Shown here: piece after piece, positions 12,467 through 21,323 of the stretch
Layout of the letters: every line of letters begins with the position of its first letter
How positions within the stretch are numbered: the first letter of the stretch is position 1
Assembly: GCA_963693305.1 (NCBI GenBank)
Contig: OY855908.1
Span: 26,089,993 to 26,153,992, forward strand
DNA length: 64,000 nt
Reading direction: 5' to 3'
DNA from: Meandrina meandrites
Taxonomy: Eukaryota > Cnidaria > Anthozoa > Scleractinia > Meandrinidae
Translations under genes and position numbers: made by a program
Notes under the pieces: generated by a model
Database searches by the model: none
Told to the model about the DNA's origin: nothing
What the model saw: only the letters and a program-made list of their open reading frames with translations

Positions 12467-12825
12467 ATGTCAACGAAGATATTGTGAATGAACTTGGTTT
12501 GACAGGCGAGAAAGAGCCAATCGAGGTCAAACTAGCTAATGACCAAACAATCCGGTTTATGTCGGGAACATTCGAAATCGGTATTGAAAGCACTGATGGT
12601 CAAGTGGACTGAATGATAACTGCCAAGACTTCCACCAAGATTTGCGGGGGTTTAAAAGCTGTTGATTGGATCAAGATCCAAGACCGATGGAGTCATTTGC
12701 TCGGAATTCCATTCCCAGGTCTTACAACAAGAAGTCGAATCGATGTACTACTTGGAGTAGACCATTACGAGCTGATGTATTCGATGAAAGAAGTGACAGG
12801 AGGTCCGAATGAACCGCGCGCGTAA
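12467..12825 (+). pseudogene. BEL/Pao aspartic protease (peptidase A17-like) remnant
   Basis: One frame holds a retropepsin-like fragment: a VNEDIVNELGL-type segment near 12,468, then AKTSTKICGGLKAVDW and RIDVLLGVDHYEL, phrases typical of peptidase A17-like proteins. A TGA near 12,611 interrupts it, and it starts directly at the 5' LTR deletion junction without any gag. It cannot make a protease. Confidence 0.65.
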
Positions 12826-13060
12826 CTATGCCCCCTGGGATGGACTGCCATTGGAAAGTTTCAGAATCCAGATGCAAAGGAGAGGCACTACACTGGATTC
12901 CATCACACATTTCGCCTTCATATCGAAGGGAAAGAGCCAACTTACGGGAGGAAGACCGACCGCTGCACCGTTTCTTATGGCGTGATATGGACCTCTGCAG
13001 AGAGCCGGAAGTTTACGAGTTTCTCCGATTCGTTTTTGGTGGATGTTATTGTCCCTGTTG
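12826..13060 (+). pseudogene. short reverse transcriptase remnant of the BEL/Pao element
   Basis: A frame at 12,828-13,061 contains LREEDRPLHRFLWRD and EVYEFLRFVFG, which resemble the segment just before the catalytic palm of BEL/Pao RT. The palm and its DD motif are absent; sequence jumps into the region after the palm, so an internal deletion is inferred near 13,020. Confidence 0.5.
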
Positions 13061-13920
13061 AAGTTGATCTTGAGAAGAATCAGTTCCCTGTGACAAAAAC
13101 GTTGGGCATGTCATGGTCCGCACAAAACGATCAGTTTCTGTTCTACTACTCACCGCCTGCTGAGGACTTTGAATATACGAAGAGAAATGTCCTAAAGAAA
13201 ACAGCAACGCTATTTGACCCACTTGGTTTTCTAGCCCCGTTTGTCGTTAAAGCCAAAATTTTTGTGCAGCAAGCCTGGCTAGAAGCATTACAATGGGATA
13301 ATCCGCTTCCGTCCAAACAGAAAGAAGAGTGGAAAAATTGGTTCAGTTACTTGTCCCTCCTTGAGGAGATCAAGATTCCTCGGTGTTTAAAAGACACAAC
13401 TACAAAGGAAAGCTCTATCACTCTGCACACATTCTCCAACGCGTCCGAGAAGGCCTACGCCGCAGCTGTATACACCAGACACGAATATGAAGATGGAAAT
13501 GTTGCCACTCGGCTTATCGCATCCAAGACCCGTTTAGCTCCGTTAAAAACTGTGAGCATTCCTAGACTTGAACTTATGGGCGCTCTTATCGGTCTACGAT
13601 TGGCAAATCAAGTCTGTTCTGCACTCAAGATCCCATCTAGCAATGTCACATACTGGGTGGACAGCCTGAATGTCGGCTTTTGGATTCGGGGACAGAGCCG
13701 TGAATACAAACCGTTTGTTGCACACCGCATTGGTGAGATCCATGACAAATCTAACCCTGACCAATGGTGTTACGTACCGACAGATTTGAATCCTGCGGAT
13801 CTTGGCACAAGAGGAATGACGGCACGAGAGTTGACCGAGAGTTCAAAGTGGTGGAACGGACCCGATTTCTTACAATGTCCTGAAACTGCAAGTTCGACAA
13901 ACCGTCACGTGAAGCAATGA
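12982..13920 (+). pseudogene. BEL/Pao RT connection and RNase H region
   Basis: Open for 312 codons. FPVTKTLGMSW and LFDPLGFLAPFVVKAKIFVQ mark the post-palm region of peptidase A17-type polyproteins. The RNase H-like part has HTFSNASEKAYAAAVY (the first acidic residue of the usual DAS appears as NAS), PRLELMGALIGLRLANQV with its conserved E, and YWVDSLNVGFWI with a conserved D. The tail PTDLNPADLGTRG is diagnostic of BEL/Pao. Since the polyprotein frame is broken on both sides, I treat it as part of a pseudogene. Confidence 0.75.
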
Positions 13921-14560
13921 CCGAGTTAAAATCAATGCCCAGGCAGAGCAATGAGAGTTCAACAAGCTACAACGTCGTTCAACTGTTGACCAATGAACGC
14001 GATGCACAGACAGACAAGTTGAAAGAAGTAGAGTGGCGCTTAGACCCCACAAGATACTCAAAGTGGTACAAAGTCAAACCGAAAGGAGCGTTAGAGATTG
14101 GACTGTCGTTGGTGCGTGTGAGAAGCTGGGTACAACGATTCGTGAGCAACTGCCGTAAACCAGGAAATCAGCGAGTATTTGGAGAGCTAACGCCAGCAGA
14201 GCTGTTAACTGCCGAAAGAGAAATGATCAGGGAAGCTCAAAGTGAAGCATTCATTGATGACATCGGAGCACTGATAAAGAACCAGACCTTTCCGCGAAAT
14301 CTACGCTGCGCCCCAGCACTCCAATCCTTATCAACAGGATTCTACGTTCGAATACCAGGCTGCGACACTCCGATGACCTCTCAGATGATGTAAAATTTCC
14401 AATCATCCTGCCAAAGAGGAATCATGTCACACGATTAATCGTCCAATATCATGACGAAAGCGAAGGCCATCAGATGGGTGTGAACTACACCATAAACCAC
14501 CTGCGAGAGAAGTACCTAGTCATCCATGTTCGTGAGGAGGTCAAACGAGTGAACAGAGAA
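13917..14560 (+). pseudogene. BEL/Pao linker and integrase zinc-binding domain, frameshifted
   Basis: The first frame (13,917-14,393) continues the polyprotein linker after RNase H. A frame change near 14,370 leads to a segment with a His...His...CRECTRR pattern (about 14,415-14,580), the HHCC zinc-binding domain that precedes BEL/Pao integrases. The two parts are in different frames. Confidence 0.6.
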
Positions 14561-14564
14561 TGCC

Positions 14565-15551
14565 GTGAATGTACAAGACGTTCAACCAGCCCAGCAACAA
14601 ATGGCTCCATTACCGCAAATCCGTCTCCAGATGACAACAAAACCGTTCGCTAATTGTGCCGTGAATTTTGGAGGACCGTACCTTACCATGCAAGGGCGTG
14701 GACGACCCCGTGCCAAACGTTACCTGTGTTTGTTTATGTGCTTGCAAACACACTGCTGCCATTTGGAGATGGCAACTTCATTAGAAACCGACGCATTTCT
14801 CAACGCATTCGTGCGAATGACTACGAGGAAAGGATGGCCAACGAAAATGCTGAGTGACAATGGTTCGAACTTCGTGGGCGCTGAGAAAGAAATCAGAGAG
14901 TTGGTCAGTGAACTGGATCACGATCAGCTTCAACGTATGACGTCTAGTCATGGTGTTACTTGGCATTGGAATCCTCCACAAGGGCCCCACTTTGGAGGTG
15001 TGTTCGAATCAATGATTAAGTCAGCAAAGCGAGCCATCTATGCCGTTCTTAAAGATGCTGTTATCAATGACGAAGAGGTGGAAACAACGTTCATTGGAGT
15101 TGAAAGTCTGATGAATTCAAGACCGCTGACCACAGTGACTGACGACCCGAACAATGAGCCAGTACTCACACCGAATCACTTCCTCATTGGTCGGATGGGT
15201 GGTGATTTCGTTCCTGAAAGTGTGGATAGCACCGCATTTAGTCCACGCAGACGCTGGAGGCGAGTGCAAGAGTTAACTCGACATGTCTGGGGACGCTGGA
15301 TGAAGGAGTACTTACCTCACATTGGCTCCCGTCAGAAGTGGTTCTTTCCAACAGAAAACCTTAAAGTTGGTGATGTAGTAATGGTCATCGATCCCAATGC
15401 GTCTAGACGAGAGTGGAAGGTTGGGCGCATTGAACATACGTATCCAGGAAGAGACCAGCTTGTGAGAGTTGTTGATGTTCGAGTTGGAGACAAAATTCTC
15501 AACCGACCAGTTACGAGAATTTCCCCGTTGGTATTCGCAGACACTGATTGA
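14565..15551 (+). pseudogene. BEL/Pao integrase with DUF5641-like C-terminus, catalytic Asp lost
   Basis: 328 codons. The integrase core is clear: CAVNFGGPY, LSDNGSNFVGAEKEI and PHFGGVFESMIKSAKRAI, followed by a tail with RRWRRVQ, GRWMKEYL, NLKVGDVVMVID and REWKVGRIE, the DUF5641 region of BEL/Pao. The first acidic residue expected in the VDF motif is Asn here (VNF), consistent with a GAY to AAT change, while the second Asp and the Glu remain. DDE enzymes need all three, so this copy should be dead even in the frame that is open. Confidence 0.8.
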
Positions 15552-15637
15552 AACTTATGATATTTGAACAGTGACTCTTAATGATTTAACTTTGTAGACG
15601 AATTTCAAGTTTCACTTATCAATTCGGGAGGGGAAAA

Positions 15638-15890
15638 TGTTGAAGAGATAATTACTTTATACAGCGTACCGGAATATAACCGTGACATGTTTGCGTTACG
15701 CTACCCGCTGAATATTAACTACCGGTTATTTGAGACACTAGTCATGTGAACATTAGTGTTTTTTTAGGAAAATCGTATCGTGTAGAGATCGTTTTGTAAT
15801 ACCGTTGTAATCGAGCCGAAAATACGTATTAAAGACCGTTTAAAGTCATTCATCGTTTTGTTCTCGTGAAGTTGTCAACCAATTACAACA
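15638..15890 (+). repeat. 3' LTR of the BEL/Pao element
   Basis: 253 bp beginning TGTTG and ending CAACA, preceded by a polypurine tract (15,626-15,637) and followed by CTTGA matching the left flank. The first 15 bases match 12,452-12,466. Confidence 0.8.
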
Positions 15891-15895
15891 CTTGA

Positions 15896-17333
15896 TGTTT
15901 AGTTAAAAACAAAGTAAGTTTACGGTTGTAAATATTGCAAAGTTTTATTTTTGTAAGAATCCAATTTAATCGGTGTTGAGTAAGACTGCACGTGATCTGT
16001 GTTGTGCAGTTTGAAAAGGGCCAATTGGCTTCTGGAGTCTCCTGTAGAAAAGCACATCAAAACAGTACATCTCCAGTTTTTTAATATGTTTAAAATTTAT
16101 AAATGTCTGACAACAACTAAAAATTCAGCTTGAGATATGTTGATAGCAAAGATATTCCGCAAAGTTGCAAAGGACTTATCCTTAGTCAGTGTTCATGATG
16201 ATTTTGTTTTTGGTTTTAGATTTCTCCAAACTTGTCTATTTCGTTATATTGATCGTTTGGTGATTGTTAACTTTTTTGTGATATTTTCGTTGTTAAGTCT
16301 GAGCACAAAAGATCGCGGAAGAGATCTTTGTCAAGATTTGTTAACAATTAAAATCTTCAGGTTTTTCAGCATTTCAATCTACCTCACCAAACAAGTAGTC
16401 AATATCCCAGCTAGCACTTAACCATAAAAAAATTAGGAAAACGTCTACTTGAGATAATTTTACTAGATCACCTTGCACATGTTTATTACTTCTACCCGTA
16501 TCTCTTTGCTACAATGTTGAAGCTTGATATTTCGACCCTTCCTCCACACCTCTACTCTATGCCAGCTAAATTCTAATTTATGCGCTGCCCTGCCCCTATA
16601 ATACAATATAATAATGCATAATGCTCTAGACACATGGACGCGTTGCGGACCTAATTTTTTTATTTAGCTTTTAGAAAGTAGTGATGGCGAGAGTTCAACA
16701 CACGGTGCGGGCATGCTCACGATCTTTTTTTTCTTTTTTCCCCTCTGACGTGTTGTTTCTTTCTTTTTTTTTTTTCCCAAGATGCTAATAAGTGCTTCCC
16801 ATTTAGTATTTTGCTCAATATTCATGCATTTATTATATGAAGAAAACCCGCACTTGCCTGGACCCCGCATTCATTTCATAACGACACCAAATACTTTCTA
16901 GATTATGTTTTTTTGAAAACTCAAATAAGATAATGCTCGCACTTCATGCTCTTGACATAGCTGATAACTATCTCATCATTATTTCTTTGCCAACATTTAA
17001 TTTCATCTTCGTCAAGTCTAGTTATGCATTGGTCAGCAGAAGTACAAACAAAAGTCTGCAACCCATCAACCGACTGTGCGAGTGTATGTGCTGGCCTACT
17101 ATACTCTTATTTTGCATTCTGCAAAATAGTCGTAAAAATAGAAAAATGTATAATTATATTGCAGATGGTTCTGTATTTATATTCCGTTGTTTTACATTTC
17201 CTTTAGTTTTACATCAGGGTTTTGGTGTTGCTTTTGGTAATTTCTCAAAGCTAAGAAAAATTATTCACCTGATGTATACAGGAAAGATGTTGTAGACAAT
17301 ATTAATTTTGTTTACATATTCTTGTACTAGGGG
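15896..17333. other. no supported gene
   Basis: AT-rich with T-runs at 16,726-16,778. The short frames at 16,137-16,421 and 16,933-17,295 lack any recognisable domain or splice logic. Confidence 0.4.
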
Positions 17334-17337
17334 AATT

Positions 17338-17725
17338 GGCCATGTTCTAAACGAGCAGGGGACTGGGTACGAACATGTTTTTTCTTGGTACGATTGAATT
17401 GAAAATGGGGCACGTCATCTTAAAGAGCATCCAAAAATTAATAAATTCACCAAATTTGATTGTTATTGGTTTAAATGCAAAGGCATGGTACACTTTTAAA
17501 ATAAGAGAGCTTAGTATGGATTGGAGGACGCCTGTCCCTCCAATCCATACTAAGTGTACCATGCCTTTGGGTTTAAACCAATAACCGTCAAATTTGGTGA
17601 ATCTACTAATTTTTGGACGCTCTTTCAGATGACATGCCCCATTTTTCAATTCAATCGATATTGAATGTTTGTACCGAAGAGAAAATATGTTCGTACCCAG
17701 TCCCCTGCTCATTTAGAACATGGCT
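17338..17725. mobile_element. fold-back element with ~190-bp arms
   Basis: Almost the whole element is a hairpin: GCCATGTTCTAAACGAGCAG near 17,339 returns inverted at 17,704-17,723, and TAGTATGGATTGGAGG / CCTCCAATCCATACTA meet at the centre (about 17,512-17,550). AATT flanks both ends (17,334-17,337; 17,726-17,729). The open frames on each strand are mirror images of the arms, not genes. Confidence 0.75.
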
Positions 17726-17736
17726 AATTAGGTTAA

Positions 17737-18501
17737 GGGCCTGTTTACATGGAGGGAGGGTGCCCCAGGTAAGTGGGTTACCTGCCTAACCGAGCTACCA
17801 TGGGTGAGACAACTTTCTCTTAACAAAAATAAAAAACGTTCAAGCGTTTACTTGCGAGACAGGGTAAAACCCGCTTAGCCAGGGCACCCTGTCTTCTTGC
17901 CAGGGACACCCTTCTTGGCGGGTTATCTTTTTGCCATGTCGACAGTCGTACCAGGGTAACCCGGCTACCCGGGATAAGTGTTCACGGGTGTTGTTAAATT
18001 AAAATGTGAAGTAAATGCTACAAAATGTATAAATTCTGAATTCAAACAGTGCCATTTAATCAAAATTAGTTTTATCTGTCAACTGGAAAAATTTCTTTGA
18101 ACAAAAGCTAATTAATTCGCCGTTCTTGCAGGAAGGATTATACTAAGTGCACCCAACAACAAATTTACTTTTAGTTTTGCGACCGAAAACAATTGAAATC
18201 TATGGAAAGATCTACTCGGTAAATTTCTAAGAGCTTGGGCATTTTAATGTTGAAACATATAACTGCTTTGAGAACGGCTGGCCTTTATTACGGAAAAAAA
18301 AAACTCGCATTTGGAGCTACTTTTTTTTTTTTTTTTTTTTTTTTGTGGGGGGGGGGGGGGGGGGGGGGAGGGTTCTCATGCCGCATCACGCTTCAGTGAC
18401 GCTGTCACAACTTGGGTAGAAGGGCTATAAATTCTCATGTAAAGGCGAGCTATGTTTTAGCTCTTCTAGCGGGGGCACCCTCTTTCCATGTTAACAGGCC
18501 C
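17737..18501. mobile_element. TIR element, probably PIF/Harbinger-type
   Basis: Left end GGGCCTGTTTACATGGAGGG, inverted right end GGGCCTGTTAACATGGAAAG, with TAA on both sides (17,734-17,736; 18,502-18,504). Contains a run of T then G at about 18,321-18,370. No coding sequence. Confidence 0.65.
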
Positions 18502-18504
18502 TAA

Positions 18505-19296
18505 AGCTTAATAATTTTTGTTGTTACTGCCATCTTTTGATTTCATCTGCTAGCAGAGAAAAGAGGTCCACCAATTTTTGGGTTGTCCCACGAACATCTT
18601 AACATATAGAATTATGGATTACCAATAGATTAGCTTCGAATTCCTTGAAACTCCTACAGCCCTTAAAATAAAAGTAGATTCTTCCTTGCTGTGTAGAAAT
18701 GATGGCAGTACAGGTTGTGCTTGCTTTGTGCCGATGATTGCTTAAAAAGGTAAACAATTGTGACGAATTTTTGTCACTTGTGGGCATCCATCCGTCATAG
18801 TTATTTTTAGCCCTAACGAAAATCATGTAATATCAAGAACCCAAATAATCATATTGGTTTTGTTATTTTGGCATAAAGGCCTTTCACCACACACAAAAAA
18901 TATCAGGTAATTTTATTTTTCCATCCAGAATCAACCGGAACACTTTTAGGGAGACTGCCTCTTAAGTTGCCACATATTGCAAAATTAAAAATAACTACTT
19001 GGAGTGGTTTCAACAATTTTAGGGTAGTCTGAAACTGCATCCAGTAAATTTTAACTTTGTAAAAAATAAATATAGAGATAACCTGGTTCGTTTTGAACAA
19101 CAATTTGTTTACCAATCATTACGCATTTGTTTTACCAACTGATAAATATTATTTTGTAGCACTGACCCATCAAAGTGTAAGAGTTGGAAAGTGCTGGAAA
19201 CTGTTGTCAGCCTCCTTAATTAAGTGTCACGCAGGGAGATAACAGCTACTGTGTTTTCTCTTATAATTCTCTGTTAATGTGTTTGTATTCCGACAG
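18505..19296. other. no supported gene
   Basis: Short minus-strand frames at 18,599-18,826 and 18,903-19,115 have no recognisable content. Confidence 0.4.
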
Positions 19297-19447
19297 CCCA
19301 TCTTACTTGGACTGAGGAAGAGATACAAAATAACTGGAGGAGAGAGCCAGCAGAGAATAGCTGATAAATGTTGCGTTTGTTACCATCACCGTTTTGTTAA
19401 TCTTTCAAATCTAAAATGCTTCTGTTAAATATTTAGTCTTGAATAAA
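19297..19447 (+). CDS. candidate terminal exon and poly-A signal of a host gene
   Basis: TTGTATTCCGACAG|CCC is a reasonable 3' splice site at 19,296/19,297. Two frames are open after it: one stops at 19,362-19,364, the other at 19,426-19,428. An AATAAA lies at 19,442-19,447. The longer frame has LRKRYKI...ADKCCVC, which faintly recalls the end of PLAC8/cornifelin proteins, but I would not name it. It could be the last exon of the gene starting at 1293 or of another gene. Confidence 0.25.
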
Positions 19448-20734
19448 ATGTTACATTTCTCATAATATGATTTATTATTGTTAGTACTGGTAATATATAT
19501 TAAAGAACTTTTCCCTGGTACATTAGATCGTTGTTTGGAGTGGTACATTTTAATTACAGTATAGATTATTCCTTAGTTTGAACAACTGTTCTATCACTTT
19601 TTCGGTACTGACGTTTCACCTGAATATCCAAACATTTCCTGGTCCCGCTTGGGGTCGCCCACTACCTCTCGGAACGAGTTATTTCATTGGTTCCTAAAAC
19701 AATACATAACAGGCTATAACAATTCCCCTATCCCTGAATAACAATAGAGGTAGTGTTTACAGCGCGCGAATGAAAATAGAGGTTTCAGAGAGGTAGTGTC
19801 TTACTGCCCGCTTGGGTTCCCACCTTCGATTCTGCCAAGGAATCTATCTGACATCCAATCAGGGATCCCACCCAGGATACGGCCTTTGATCACCCAGGAT
19901 CCAACCACCCGAGATCCTGTAACCAAATCCCACCTGCAGTGGTGCCAACAGTTATTTGCTAGCGTCTTATCTTTACACTAAACCCTTTTTAAGCAGACAC
20001 CTTTATTAAACGGACACAGACACCAAAACGAATTTATTTTGATAGTTTATCGTTAAAACCTCTAGACTGAATCCACAATGCATGCGATGTTGAATTTGTT
20101 TTTAAAAGACCTTGAAAGAGTCCATGCATTAAGCTGATAAGTCCGTACAACAAGCTGTATGGACTGTCGAATCGAGTGACATTCGTATATGGTTGTTGTA
20201 GGCAATCAAAGTCAACCTAATTCTTGCATTAACGGTGTGATACCCTTTTTGAGAAACCGTTGAATATTGGTAGTTAACATCAGCCTTGCACAATTTTTAC
20301 AACAAACACCCCTTTATTAAGCGGACATCTGGGAATGTCCCAATGGTGAGGTACATGGTTTTAAAGTATAAAATATATTCACAAATACGAGCCTTTTAGC
20401 ACTTAGTTTACCTTGTGGCTTTTTTAATTTTGAAGAATATCAAGAAATTTATACATTTAAAATTAGCAAAAAGTACAAAGGTCCCCATAATGTAGGCGTT
20501 GTTCACAATGTCCCCACAATTCAAAATTTGTGTAAGTACGGTCCCCACAAAGTGTGTAAAAAATGTCCCCACACTGCAAATATGGAATTTTCCGATTTTT
20601 TTTGGAGTGCATAGCAAACCATAGCTAAGTCCATCCAAACGTCATATATGTTTTTTCCAAATATCACTTATAACATAAGGTCCCCACAGTGTTGGTGGAA
20701 TTGCCAGGTCCCCACAACTGGGTAATGGTAAGTA

Positions 20735-20738
<4 letters not shown>
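19448..20738. other. repeat debris, no supported gene
   Basis: Contains a direct repeat of a CACC(C)CTTTATTAA(A/G)CGGACA phrase near 20,000 and 20,308, and a cluster of GTCCCCAC phrases between 20,480 and 20,720. Nothing coding is visible. Confidence 0.4.

Positions 20739-20808
<70 letters not shown>
20739..20808 (+). repeat. (TG)n microsatellite
   Basis: About 35 uninterrupted TG dinucleotides ending 16 bp before the Polinton. The long minus-strand poly-His/Thr frames here are products of the repeat. Confidence 0.97.
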
Positions 20809-20812
<4 letters not shown>

Positions 20813-20824
20813 GAAATCGTGTCC

Positions 20825-20988
20825 ACACACATATATAATGAGGGTTCTAGCACAAATTTTATAACACAATCTTAACAAAGCTTTATTATCAAAAACTCGA
20901 CTCCCATGCTCGCCTCGTTTTTGATAATAAAGCTTTGTTAGGATTGTGTTATAAAATTTCTGCTAGAACCCTCATTATATATGTGTGT
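20825..20988. repeat. terminal hairpin-forming palindrome, left end
   Basis: Outer arm 20,825-20,900 and inner arm 20,915-20,988 are inverted copies (AGGGTTCTAGCA and AACAAAGCTTTATTATCAAA are in both), separated by a 14-nt loop. A few arm mismatches are present; the C/G difference after TCTAGCA is shared with the right end. Confidence 0.85.
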
Positions 20989-21048
20989 CGCGCTATTTGA
21001 GTGAACGCACAAAAAAAAATATTTCAAATTGAAGAAATGTTAGCACTG

Positions 21049-21192
21049 TCAATATAGCGCTTCTTTCCAAATTCTGTATAGCATTGTAGTGCCAATCTCG
21101 AAGCGCTTTTGAATCGATGCGGGTGACTCCTTTCCTCGCGCGCCCACAATTTCCCGAATTTCTTCGGTAGAAAGCTGTTTTGCAGGAGGCAT
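21049..21192 (-). CDS. 47-aa helix-turn-helix-like protein encoded in the left TIR
   Basis: Starts at ATG 21,192 (MPPAKQ) after a TATA-like TTTATACAAAC. The longer frame upstream has no better start. Sequence: STEEIREIVGARGKESPASI then QKRFEIGTTMLYRIWKEA. The second part has the spacing of an HTH: a helix, a turn at Gly, then a recognition-like helix, reminiscent of transposase N-terminal domains with IGxxTVYRIWK-like ends. It is read outward, back to back with PolB, and is identical in sequence to the right-end copy as far as I can see. A DNA-binding role in TIR recognition or self-regulation is inference. Confidence 0.55.
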   Translation of the reverse strand: MPPAKQLSTEEIREIVGARGKESPASIQKRFEIGTTMLYRIWKEALY

Positions 21193-21323
21193 ATGTTTGT
21201 ATAAATACAAGTGTGCGCAGCGGGGATGTGTCACATTTTTTTTCTGTTTATATACAAAAGTGCAAAAGTGTGCCAGAATTATTTTCCATTTGAACAATTA
21301 TCTGCACTTGTATATACGGCGAG

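Larger units (their letters stand above)
12452..15890 (+). mobile_element. BEL/Pao LTR retrotransposon, internally deleted and inactive
   Basis: The 3' LTR (15,638-15,890) starts TGTTGAAGAGATAAT, ends ACAACA and follows a purine tract GGGAGGGGAAAA. At the 5' end only the first 15 bases of the LTR (12,452-12,466) survive, joined directly to protease-coding sequence. CTTGA flanks both ends (12,447-12,451; 15,891-15,895), the 5-bp target duplication usual for BEL/Pao. Gag and most of the reverse transcriptase are missing. Domain order is protease, RT remnant, RNase H, zinc-binding domain, integrase, DUF5641-like tail, with several frame changes. Confidence 0.85.

Noticed and set aside
14781..15544. 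Minus-strand frames inside the BEL/Pao integrase
   Set aside because: Antisense shadows of the integrase sequence.
17347..17712. 121-codon minus-strand frame
   Set aside because: Lies wholly in a fold-back element; the opposite arm gives a mirror frame.
19297..19428. PLAC8/cornifelin assignment for the exon candidate
   Set aside because: Only a faint CC-x-C pattern in one of two open frames; the typical upstream exon was not found.
20642..20878. Minus-strand frames of poly-His/Thr
   Set aside because: They are translations of the (TG)n microsatellite.
21193..21297. N-terminal extension of the TIR HTH-like gene to 82 residues
   Set aside because: The extension would be read through the TATA-like promoter block and is less protein-like than the part after MPPAKQ.
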